A program made the translations under genes and the position numbers. A stretch of DNA of 64,000 nucleotides from Medicago truncatula (lineage: Eukaryota > Streptophyta > Magnoliopsida > Fabales > Fabaceae): the NCBI RefSeq assembly GCF_003473485.1, contig NC_053042.1:48757762-48821761 (forward strand), in the 5' to 3' direction. The notes beneath the pieces are model-generated. The model did not search any database. It saw only the letters and a list, made by a program, of their open reading frames with translations, and was not told the origin of the DNA. Below, piece after piece: positions 1-10,900 of this stretch; the first letter of the stretch is position 1; the number at the start of each line of letters is the position of its first letter.

Positions 1-1465
1 TGAACAGCAAAAACAGGGCACTGCTGCTAGGCCAAAACACAATCGCCTATACACCAAAACAGCCAAAACCCATAAGAACAACATGGCGTTGGTGTATGAA
101 TTAAATAAAATAGAGAAATTGAGTAAAAGAGCGATAACAACTACTTGAGAGGAAAAGAGCCATCAACGACGATCGGAAACATTGGACTTGTCTGAGTGTT
201 CCTCGTACTGGCGCATGGTGTTGGTGTTGAATGAACGGGAAGCGAAAGAGGCAACGGGATGAAGAGACCTAGAGAGGAGGCTGCAGGAGAAAATTCACCG
301 CTGACGGTGGAGGTCGAGTCGACGAAGGCGAGGGATGAGAGGAGAAATACGATTGTGAAAGTAGAGAAGACATGGAAGAGAGTGAAAGCTTCTCCTCCGC
401 CTCCACATCTGTCTCCACCTCCGCAATGTTCAGAAGATTAGAAAGCTTCTCCGAATTCACATTCGGTTTCACATTCGCATTTGGGTATCAGATAAAGTAG
501 ATGGGAAGGAAACGTGGATTGGGAAATTGAGAAGGGGAAAAAAGTGACAATAGAGAAGGATTGAGTTTTTTTTTTTTTTGAGGAAGAAAAAGGAAGGATG
601 AATGATGGAAAGGGTTTGAAGGAAAGGAGCATTTTACGATCTGTGTTACAATGCTTTATTTTTTCAATGTTAGAAGATAGTGGAATGCATCATTGGGAAT
701 ACGCAAGCTCATAATGAAAATGTGGGATTTAAATTTCAAATATTTGGAGCCAAAATTTTTAGGTTTAGGGTTTGGAATTAGGGTAAGCATGTTTGCAACC
801 ATTAGATATAAAGGATGTAACATTTGAATTGTGCACACGGTTTTTTTTTTAAATATTAGTATTGTTTACTTATTTCTTTTATTAACAATAGAGTGAAATT
901 CAATAAATAAGAGTATGAATAAGAGTATGAGTGAGAATTGATTATGTAGAATTGATTTTGGTCATGTGGTGGGGAGGCAGAATTGATTTTGGTTAAGTGA
1001 TTCTGACTAAAAATAATTTGTGTTTGGATACATTACATTCATGGTGGCATTTTACATGGAAAAAGTTAATATTTTTGGCCATCAATGTTTTTACCATGAT
1101 CTCTCACCTTGTGCCTTTTTGAGCTTTTGTGGTGGAATAAGTTGTTAGTTAATTTATGTTGACTGGTCAGTTTGTATAGCTTTCTATCTTGACCAAGGAC
1201 TGCTGGTTGGTTTAACTTGCATCAGATGTTTTCGGTTGTGGAACTACTCTGCTGAGTTTTTAGTGTTTTAAGTGTAGAGCTACTTTTTTTTACAAGTTTT
1301 AGTTTTAATTTTTTTTAATGATCAAATAACTGTTCTATGGGTTGACTTTTGAAATGAAATCAATCTCACTTTTGATTGATTTTGTGGTCTGGTAGTTGAG
1401 TGGTTTGTTCATGGATTCTTGAACTTGATTCCTGAACTTATTTGATTGTACATGGATTCTTGAAC
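1..1465. other. Left edge, no recognisable gene
   Basis: I see no convincing gene here. A short open frame at 259-441 (+) and an overlapping one at 269-472 (-) are low-complexity and match nothing I recognise. There is a T14 run at 566-579. The stretch at about 920-1040 has repeated 'agaattgatttt' words next to 'gtttggata', the style of a common dispersed legume repeat. A 17-bp word (CATGGATTCTTGAACTT) occurs twice, at about 1411 and 1452, just before the LINE poly(A) end. Confidence 0.5.
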
Positions 1466-3376
1466 TTTTTTTTTTTGATAAGGCACAAAAACACTAAAAG
1501 GCAGGATTAGGGACCTGAACCCATGTACATAAAATCATTACAACAGATCCAAACTAAGGCAAGGCAAAGTAAAAGCTCACAGAAACTATAGCAAAAGAAA
1601 CATATCAAAATAGAATTCTAGCCAACAACAGCAATTTCATTTTTTATAGGCTTTGGAAATTCCACTCTTAGCACGGGTGTGAATGCAATCATCTTTCAGC
1701 CCTTTTGACTGTTGTGATTTGTTCTTCTTCTTCTGTTTATTTGAAACAAAAGGAGTAAACTCCGTATCTGCATGACCATCATCCACATCAGTTTGATCCT
1801 CCTTGTCTATCTGAGCATGATCAATAGAGGAGGTGTCCCCCCCAAAACGTTTTTAAAATTGCAACACTTCTTAAAGCAGCATCACTATAGATAGGTGCAA
1901 TTTTGGTGTCTTTTGGTATTGTTACCAACATCTCAGCATTCCTATCCTTCAGATTACTATGGTGAACATTTTTAACAGGACAATGGATGAGTTCTCCATT
2001 GGGTGGAAAGTGAAATCATTCTCTAAGGAATTATCAGATTCTTCATCAGCAAGGTCTCCCCAAGACTTTGGCAGAATGCCCACACTGTTCAGAACTGCAG
2101 CATAAGAAGTAATTGCAGTTTCCAATCCAATTTTCACAGGTTCTAAGACAGGAAAAACAGGAAATTTATCACTTGTTAGAGAGATATGATTGGTAGTGAT
2201 AGGTTGTGGCAAAGGCCTAATTTCCCAATCACCATTAACAGTTTCTGCTGCATGGGAGCTATCACAAACATCCTTCAGTAGAGAAAATGAATTATGAAGA
2301 GCCAATGAAGGATCCTCATTCTGATCTTGAATAATGTCATGTGAAGCACAAGCATTCCCATTGACTCCTTCCTTCTCTATGCTATCATTATGAGACAAGC
2401 TGCCTTCAAATTCCTTGTCTATATTCTCAGTAGTAGTGGTGGTGATGTTAGCAACATCAACATCCTCAATGTGGTGAATCTCATGAGATGTCTCAGATTG
2501 CTTGCCTCCCAATCTACCTGCTGCAGTGGGTCCTATTTATGTTATAACAGTTTGAGCTTTCTTGTGCACCTTAGCCTTATCAATGCCTTCTTTGATATTC
2601 ATAGGACTTAGTTTCTTGCAATTTTGAAGAGTATGGCCTAACATCTTACAATGACCACAATAGGGTGGTTGTTTTTCATATTCAATAGCAATTGGAAAAG
2701 CATGACCCTCCCTCTCCACTAACACTGATTCAAACAACCTCCCTGACATATCCACGTCCACTAAGACTCTAGCATACAATCCAAATAACCTAGCTTGTGT
2801 AGCTTCATCAATGGTCAAAGGAGTACCTATTCCAGAAGCAATCTCATAGAGGGTTTTCTTCCTCCAATACTCCTGAGGGAGATGCATCAATCTAACCCAT
2901 ACCTGAGCATGTGTCTGAACTTGGTGTTGTGGGGTGAAATCCTTGGTCCAGTAGTAAAATCTCAGTATGCCAGGCTGCAGATTTACAACTCTAAGGGCCA
3001 AAATTTTGCGCATGTCTTCAACAGAGTGGAACTTGAATTCGAAAAATCCTTTTCCCAAGGGAATAACCGACCAGTTTTTGAGACTTGGCCACAAATCACA
3101 CAGCTTGAGCTTCAAAGCTTTAGTCGTCAATGGCGGATCCCCTTTGTGTAAAGTCAATCTCCCATGAAGATTACTCCTACAAGCTTCAAGTCCAGATTCA
3201 TATTCATCCTGAGATATCTTCACACTGACAGTGTCACCAATGTAGACTTTGGGTGGTAAATTGTTCAAATGAATGTCACAAGACGCAGATAGAGCTTGCG
3301 CGAACTTTTTGGTGGAACTTATTTTCTCCACCACCGCCGTCTCCGGCGGAGCCAAGAAAGGCCATGGGCAAACCAT
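1466..3376 (-). pseudogene. Broken LINE ORF1 (DUF4283 + CCHC zinc knuckle)
   Basis: Non-LTR retrotransposon ORF1 remnant. Reading from 3376 downward, the frame encodes a DUF4283-type RNA-binding-like region with the core words LPQEYWRKKTLYEIA and ARVLVDVDMS. A zinc knuckle CGHCKMLGHTLQNC (C-x2-C-x4-H-x4-C type) follows. The frame hits an in-frame TAA at about 2537, then stays open in the same frame from 2512 to 1949. A further frame break precedes a basic lysine-rich tail whose stop is at about 1636. A T11 run at 1466-1476 is the poly(A) tail of a minus-strand insertion. No reverse transcriptase is attached, so this is an ORF1-only or internally deleted copy and is dead. Similar proteins are widely annotated in legumes as 'DUF4283 domain protein'. 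Confidence 0.85.
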
Positions 3377-3706
3377 TAAAACAACTTAATACCAGAAAAC
3401 TACTCACCAAGGCCTCGCTAGAAGATGGTGGAATCGCCGGAAAAACGGTAACTGAGAAGCAGCGAATGACGGAGAAGAACTTGATTTCATAGGAATTATA
3501 ATTTATAATAACATGATGTGATTGTCTAAGGTCTGTGAATTAATAAGTTGTTTGAATATGAAATTAATATTGTTTGAAATGCTTGTTAGGTGTCTTCGCT
3601 CTCATAAAAATAAGAGTTGTGTTATTTGAACATCCATATATGTGACAACTTTTGTGACAACCAAAATTTTACAAAGGAAATGAGTAGTGGCACAAAAACC
3701 AAAGCA

Positions 3707-3708
<2 letters not shown>

Positions 3709-3756
<48 letters not shown>
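3709..3756. repeat. (AG)24 microsatellite
   Basis: Uninterrupted AG dinucleotide run of about 24 units. It probably varies in length between accessions. No gene is adjacent. Confidence 0.98.
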
Positions 3757-3760
<4 letters not shown>

Positions 3761-3931
3761 TAGCTCTAAAAAGTTACTATAAAAAATGGTTGTTCAAATA
3801 TCATTTCTCTAAAAATAAACCATGGTCATCTACTGTTGTTGAGATATTTTCAGTATTCATTGGTCAAGAAAAGTCAAAAGTTGTGCAGATTTTTGGTTCA
3901 ATTGAAGTGTTTAATGATGATATAAAACTTT

Positions 3932-4210
3932 GTGATATCTGAAAATTTGAAATTCATACCTATATCGGATGGCTCTCGGGTTTTTGAAGATTGTAGATCA
4001 CTGAAAATGAAGTTTGACATTAAGGATGTTGAGGGTTTCTTAGCCATCAAAGGCTATGTGAACTGGGCGGCTTCGGTTCTTGATTCTTCTTTATGGTATG
4101 AGAAGCAGTTATGTAATTTAATTCAATTGTTCTTGAAATATGTCGGGTTTATTATCTTTTATATTTTAATACGTTTAATTACAATGTCATATAACATGCA
4201 ATGTATATAA
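3932..4210 (+). other. Short open frame, unrecognised
   Basis: Open frame of 92 codons whose first 60 or so look protein-like in composition (for example FDIKDVEGFLAIKGYVNWAA). The tail falls in AT-rich repeat sequence shared with 4865-4995. I do not recognise the family and see no flanking exons. It could be a gene fragment carried by a mobile element or chance. Confidence 0.2.
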
Positions 4211-4995
4211 GAATGATCAAGGGTAAAAAATGTTGGGCTTATAATCTTTTATATTTCAATACATTTAAACAATTATAAAAAATATAGTATAAATAGTTTT
4301 TGCATCAGACACTGAATACATATTTTTTACATATTATAAAAAAAATATACATTTAAACAATTATAAAAATAAAATAAAATTTACATACTTTTTACATTCA
4401 AAGGTAATGTATACATATTTTTTACTCAGTAATAAAATCTCTACACTAACATTCTTTTTGAGCAATATTCAAGTGGCCGAGTGTTGATATTATAAATCAA
4501 TGCTAAGTTCTTCTCACTAGCGTATTATCACTGATGTTTCCTTTAAGATAAATGGCAACACTACTAAATTCTTTTCCCCAATATCTGCACAAACAAGGAA
4601 ACATTAAATAATCAACAAAATTAAAAGGCAACGATTAGGAATTATGAATTGTTGGATAGTTTGGGGTGCGCTAAACTTGATTACAACCCATTCACTAGTG
4701 ATTTGAAGTCTGTATTTCTTTAAAGTGACGCAAAGCACATTTTCTCTTCATTCTCGGTGAGCTCGAGCTTCTGTGCAAAATTTCTTTTTGAGTGTGAAGG
4801 CAAAGATGTTGAAGTTATGGTTTGTTGTCCAAGATAATTGAGACATGAAATTAGCTTTAAAATATATTGGACTTATTATCTTTTATATTTCAATACATTT
4901 AATTGCATTGTCATATAACATGCGATGTATATAAGAATTTCAATACATTTAATTGCAATGTCATAAAACATGCAAAGTATATAAGAATGATCAAG
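4143..4995. repeat. Locally duplicated AT-rich segment
   Basis: The phrase 'ttatcttttatattt(c/t)aat' followed by 'tcatataacatgc' and 'atgtatataagaat' occurs near 4150-4212 and 4870-4938. A third partial copy lies at 4937-4992 and a weaker one at about 4235. The two better copies lie on either side of the dead ferric-reductase exon at 4778-4862. Confidence 0.75.
4778..4862 (+). pseudogene. Dead copy of the last exon of a ferric reductase gene
   Basis: This stretch aligns base by base with the start of the last coding exon of the intact gene downstream (13235-13320). The shared words are FECKDKDV and VMVCGP in the live gene against FECEGKDV and VMVCCP here. The copy carries an in-frame TAA where the live gene has a lysine codon (AAA). 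The conserved CGP motif reads CCP. The AG acceptor before the exon is missing, and the last part of the exon has no counterpart. It is the only trace of a second FRO gene, so it marks a lost tandem duplicate or a rearranged fragment. Confidence 0.8.
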
Positions 4996-5203
4996 TTTTT
5001 AAATACATTTGAGTAAACTTTTAAAATGATCCCTGAATTTGTTGTAAGGCACTCTCAATAAACCTTTTTCAAGTTCTTGTTAGTGTTTGGTACTAGTATA
5101 ATGTTTTGGCAACGAAAATGATCTCCGATTTGGTAGTAAGCTCAAAATTTTATCTCTAGGAATATGAAAATTTCAATTTGTTGTTGTTGACTGAAAAAAT
5201 ACA

Positions 5204-5701
5204 TGTTGGAGAAGTCCTACATTAACTACTTAAATTATAAAAGAAGAGGTAGAACAAGATAAACAAGGTTGTTTCGTGATCTTTGTAAGAAGAACAAGAT
5301 GATTCCTCCACTTGTTTACTTTATTGCTTGACAAGTCTTGTAGGTGACAATATTGTTTCTTGAAGTGCAAGACAAACAAAGTGATACCTATATATAAGCT
5401 CGATTTCTGTATTTCAAGATACATCAATCAGAAATATTTTAAGTATATATCTGAATTTTATCTTTTCTATTATACTCTTGCGGTAGAGTGTTGTAGATAT
5501 AGTTTGGTATTGCTTTGGAGATTGTGGGTGTATCGGGGTCAATGGAGTGTTTGACTAGTCTATGTGTTGTAAAAGTTTGCATATAGTATTATTTTCTAGT
5601 TGTCATTGGACAATGATCATAGTTTCGTCTCCGCTTTTTGAAGTTTCTACCTATGTTGTGATTGTGTTTCTTTATTTTCTCTATGTTGATCTTTTCCAAC
5701 A
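5204..5701. mobile_element. Probable solo LTR (Copia-like)
   Basis: About 498 bp starting TGTTGGAGAAG and ending TTTTCCAACA. These are the short inverted TG...CA ends typical of plant Copia LTRs. A TATATAA-like box lies inside at about 5391. There is no primer-binding site after the right end, no coding region, and no second copy in the window. I could not find a clean 5-bp target duplication, so the borders or the solo-LTR reading could be wrong. Confidence 0.5.
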
Positions 5702-7849
5702 CAATTTTGTCTTCAACTATGAAAAATGTTTCTCAAATATATCCTTCTATGAATGTCTATTACAAAATATTATGAATATTAGTGATGATGTATTGATTAA
5801 ATGTATTTTTAACGGTCTTCATCTCAGAGAGAATAGTACAATATTTGACAGTGTAAAAAGATGACAATTATCTAACTCCACGTGTGATAATGTGCACCGT
5901 GAGAAACTAATAGTTCTCGTCTCATAACCACTTCACGTATGTCAATAAATACTTTGACCATTAATATTTTTATTTATCTAAAATACAAAATTATAAAAAA
6001 ATTATTGAGTCATCGAACAACATATTTTATATTAACATTGTATTTATGTATTAATTAAAAAATATAATCAAAGTAAGTAATATCAATATCAGACGTAATC
6101 AAATTGCAACTTATTTTTTCTCACAAAATATTCATATGATTTATGATCAGCTGACCTTATTATTATATTATTTTTTGACAAAAAGAGTTGACATTCTTGA
6201 AGTTTTTTGTTCGCGTTAAAATATTTCCATCTTTTTTTTTTATGACAGTATTTTCATTCCTTTATGGATTATCATGGCATACATTCACATTATAAAATAT
6301 AATCCGTCTGGGCAAATGAACAATAATGGTGTTATCGTAAGTACTTACATATAAAAAAAAAAAACTTATCGTAAGTAAGTACTCTATGTAATATGTACTA
6401 CAACAAAGTAGTACAGTACGTAATCTTATCTCAATTGTACTACTATCTACCCAGCTAATTAGAGAAGGTCAACTATATATTTATCAACTGTTTTTTTTTC
6501 GAAACAACTAACTATGCTTTTGAAGTGTAAACAATTTGGTATTAGTAGTTTTGTAAACGGAAGAAAAAAAAATAAAGAGATTTTATAAACTAGTTTAAAT
6601 ATTAATATTCAATAGATTGTCTAATGTGAACTTCCTAAAAAGGTTTAAAGGTGGACATTTACCGTTTTAAGTAGTAAATTTTAATAAAAGATTGAATTTC
6701 TTCCTTTATTTTTTAGAAAATTCAATACCTATTTACAGAAAAAGTTCGTGTTTGAATATTCAATATGTTCACATTTGAATATATTTTTTAATAGAAATTA
6801 AGAGTTTATCTAATAGTAAAAAGTTTCAAGTTTGAGTATTAATTGTATAAAAAAAAATGTATTTGAAACGAAAAATCCATTAAAGATGGTTAATCAATCA
6901 ATGATGAAGTTTGAGCATCTTCTTTACCATGGTAGAAAAATAAACATTACCTATTCTATATTTTTATAAACATAATTTTATCAAAGTGAAGGAGTTCTCT
7001 AAGAAGTCTCAAACCAATTATGACATATTCAACCTCAAATTCTTTGTAAAGCAAGAAAGAGAATTACACCAAACAGAAAAAAACCAAACCAGAGTTTCCT
7101 CCAATTCCTTACTTATTATAAATCAAGACAAGACAAATATTTGATTAATTTAACCTACCACCTTAAGCCAATTTGGCACAATAAAGGCTCTAACTCATTA
7201 TGAAATTTGTCGTTCGTTGTCTCAAATGCAGCTACACACATGTTACGTTGTCCTGAGAAGATTTCGTGTATAATTATTACCATACATGTTACAAACTTAT
7301 TGGTATTATTTTGGCAGAACAAAACTCTTATTGGTATACTTATGGATGTATATAATTTTTTTTAAAGGGGATGTAGATAATATTTTGTACACCAATATTC
7401 ATTCAATATCTCATTTTTTTCCCCTCTATATCTTCTCATTACATCATAAATCTATCGCATATATAACATCGATCTTATTATATATGTGCACACACCAAAT
7501 ACGTTCTTATTTCTTTCTTTCTCTTTTACGAGAGGCAAGTGTACGTTCTTCTAGGTTAAAATGGAAAAGTGTACGTTCTTTTTGCTTTGGTAAAAATTGA
7601 AAAGAAAAATGTACCTGGATCGGATGGTTTTTTTCTCCAACAAGAAAAACACATGGACTCAGCAGTGCTAAGCATTTTCCTATATAACAAAAGACGTGAA
7701 ATGAGCTATAACTAATAATATGAAAATTTGCTGGGAGCCACTTGTAAGAAAAATGCTTAAATTATTTATTATTATATTATATATACTATATAGTAATATG
7801 GTAACTGCTGTTAGCATCACCATAGCCAGCCCTAAATGTCTGACTTTTC
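5702..7849. other. AT-rich upstream region of the FRO gene
   Basis: No gene is seen. The ORFs at 5562-5864 and 7286-7600 are AT-rich and protein-unlike. The region includes whatever distal promoter the downstream ferric reductase uses. I found no iron-deficiency element I could vouch for. Confidence 0.5.
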
Positions 7850-7857
7850 TATATATA
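7850..7857 (+). promoter_or_regulatory. TATA box of the FRO gene
   Basis: TATATATA lies 62 bp before the ATG at 7919. A short CT-rich leader (CTCTCTCTCT) lies between them, as is common for plant 5' UTRs. Confidence 0.65.
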
Positions 7858-7918
7858 CATACAGGATGCAGATCATAGTGCAGTTTGAAACTCTCTCTCT
7901 CTCTTCACACAAAAGTGT

Positions 7919-10900
7919 ATGATGATGAAGAGCCACACATTCCTAAGGATCATTTTTCTTTTTATGTTTCTTGGATGGCTAACAGTTTGGATCTTGTTGC
8001 CCACAAAGGTCTACAAAAACACATGGACTCCCAAGCTAGAAATCAAGCTCAATTCTACATACTTTAGAGAGCAAGGTTAGGGCTTATTTTATAATTTTCT
8101 AATTATTATGAAGAAAAAAAATATATAATTATTCAACCTATATACTTCCATATATAAGATTATTGATTTATTATTTTGTTTAAGGGGTAAATATTCTGCT
8201 TTTCACATTCCCTATCATGTTCATTGGAGCTCTGGGTTGTATATATCTCCATCTTCATCGTGAGAAAACAACACAAAAGTTACCCTCCACAAGGTTATAT
8301 ATATGTTACCCTAGCTAGCCTTTAATTAACTACTTTGAATCTTTAATTAATTACCTAAACTATATATGTTTTTGTTTCAGTACTGGCGCTCTAAAAAAAT
8401 GTTTATGTTTCCTGAGACGTCCATTCCTGGTGATGCCTACAATTGGAATTGTTTCAGCTATGGAGCTTATTTTTGCAATCATGTTTGTTGCACTTTTGAT
8501 ATGGTCCCTTTACAATTACTTAAGTATCAGTTTTGCTCACCTCCATATGCACAAAGAAGGCGAAAAAGTGTAAATAAACTTTTCTTTTAACTTCATGTTA
8601 ATTTTTTTCTTAACCATCCGATTCTTAGAGTCTGGAGTTCGTCAAAGACAAGGAAGTAAATAAAGTAAATTATTCTATTAAATTGGAATTTGGATTTTTC
8701 CAAACGTTCTTAATTAATGAACTTTTACATATAGCTAAATTAAAATGATTATTGATCAAACTTAATTTACTTTCCGATGGAATCCTAGATTACGAAAACC
8801 ATTTCACTTAGAGGAGAATTGGGGGTTAAAATAAATTGCTTTGTTAACAATTAATTAACCTGAATGGAAAAAAATACTAACTATATATTGATGATTATTG
8901 GTGTTTGTAGATGGGAAGCGAAGTTCAGGAGTGTATTTTTGAGACTAGGTTACATAGGAAACATATGTTGGGCATTTTTGTTCTTTCCGGTTACAAGAGG
9001 GTCTTCCATTCTGCGTCTTGTTGGACTCACATCTGAGTCAAGCATCAAATATCATATCTGGCTTGGACAATTATCTATGGTTCTTTTTGCTGCGCACACC
9101 ATAGGTTTTTTCATATATTGGGGCATCACCAATCAAATGGTTGAGGTATATATATATATATATGTTTCTTTATAAAATATATATGTGTGTGTTTTTAATG
9201 TGCAATCTTAATTTAATTACCCGCAAATAGATCGAGGAAAAAGAAATTAAGGTTCTTATAAATAGGCCCTTTGTTTATGCTATGCATTTGAGGTCCCATA
9301 ATGGCAAGGAATCAACCGTCTCTTTCTGATTGGAATTGAGCATGATATATACTGTCCCTTCATTTGGACAACATTGATGAAGTTCGTTATTATCTAAGCT
9401 AGTTTTTTTTTTTTTTTTTAGAGGTAGTATATCTAGTCTAGATCTTTAACATAAATTATATTTGTCGCTAATTATAATTATAGGACTCATTTCCATATCT
9501 GTTGTCTCTCAAAATTTCACATGCATTAATAACTTAATAACAAAAAAAAATAAAAAAAAATCAATCTCTTACCACGGCCCTAAAAGTGATCAATTATTGT
9601 CTTGTATTTCCAAAAATAATAAAATTGTCAAAAGGCCAATGTAAAAATCTCTCAACACTATTAGAAATTTATCTTCTCTCCGTCAAAATGACTCATTTTT
9701 ACAAGTCTATTTTCTCATTATTAACAATTAAAAATAACACAAATTTTCAGAAATAAAAATAGAAAATGCGCATTCACAAAGAAAACGGGCTTAATTAATG
9801 GCTCATTAGTTCATAGTTAACAATAAAGGGATGGCTTGAGTGGAAACACCAAAATAATCTTCAAAGAATTCTCCCTCAAAAATTCTTCAAAGTATTCATT
9901 CATTTTAGGGACCCAATAATTAAGATTAGGGTTAAATAGATTCGGTCCCTATGTTGTTTTTGGTTCTCGTAAAAAGAAAGTGATATGTTTCCGTTCTTAT
10001 AAAAAAAAATTAAATACATGATTTTAGTTGTTGTGAAATTAATATTTGTATAATTATGCTTAAACTTTTAAATTTTTAATGATTTTTTGCATACTTATTT
10101 AGAACATTATATAAAGTTTATCTACAAAAAATTAGCTCAAAATTTGATTTTTATGTCTAATTTTCATTACTTTAATCTTGAAATTTTTGTGTTTAGAAAA
10201 ATTCATATTTAATTCATTACATGTTAAAAAAAATATTATTTTTTATAATAAAGTTTCTTATAATGTTTTTAATATGCCTGTAAAAAATCATTCAAAAATT
10301 TAAAAGTTTAGGCATAAACCAAATTTTAGTTTAACATAGACTAAAATTGTGTGCTAAAAAAATTTATAGGGACCAAAATATGTCACTTTTTTTTAGGAGA
10401 ATTAAAAACAAAATTCGTTATATTTTTAGAGACCAAAAACTTATTTAAGTAGCGAGAAGATTTCTTTTTTCTTTTTCCAAAGAGCCGTCACGTTACAAAC
10501 TAAGACACACTAAGTGGGGAGAAGAGGTATATTGTGGCTTTGAAGATGCACCTTAGCAACCAAAAATGTCGCCACATAACTTTACATTTGAGTTGCACTT
10601 ATGAGACACTAGTGTGTGGCCCAACTTTTAAGTTTGTCTTCTCCCAAAAAGTAGAAGTTGGTTCTAACACATTTTTATAGAAGCTCTTAAAATGAAAAGG
10701 AACTTAAGAATTACACTGAAAAATTTATAGAAAGGAGCTCTCAAAATAATATGAACTTTTTCATAACTTCTCGGCTCATACACAAACAGCCTACGCTTCG
10801 ATTCTTGTCAATGACATCATGTAATGTATATCTTATTATATTTTCGTTTTTCTGATGGCACATTCTTTTTTCAGTGGTACGTCATTGTTAAAATATTTAC

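Noticed and set aside
259-472. Small overlapping open frames at the left edge
   Set aside because: Low-complexity composition, no recognised domain, no splice partner. Could be an exon of a gene outside the window, but I cannot support it.
5562-5864. 100-codon open frame in the FRO upstream region
   Set aside because: Overlaps the inferred LTR and AT-rich sequence. The hydrophobic translation is typical of T-rich DNA.
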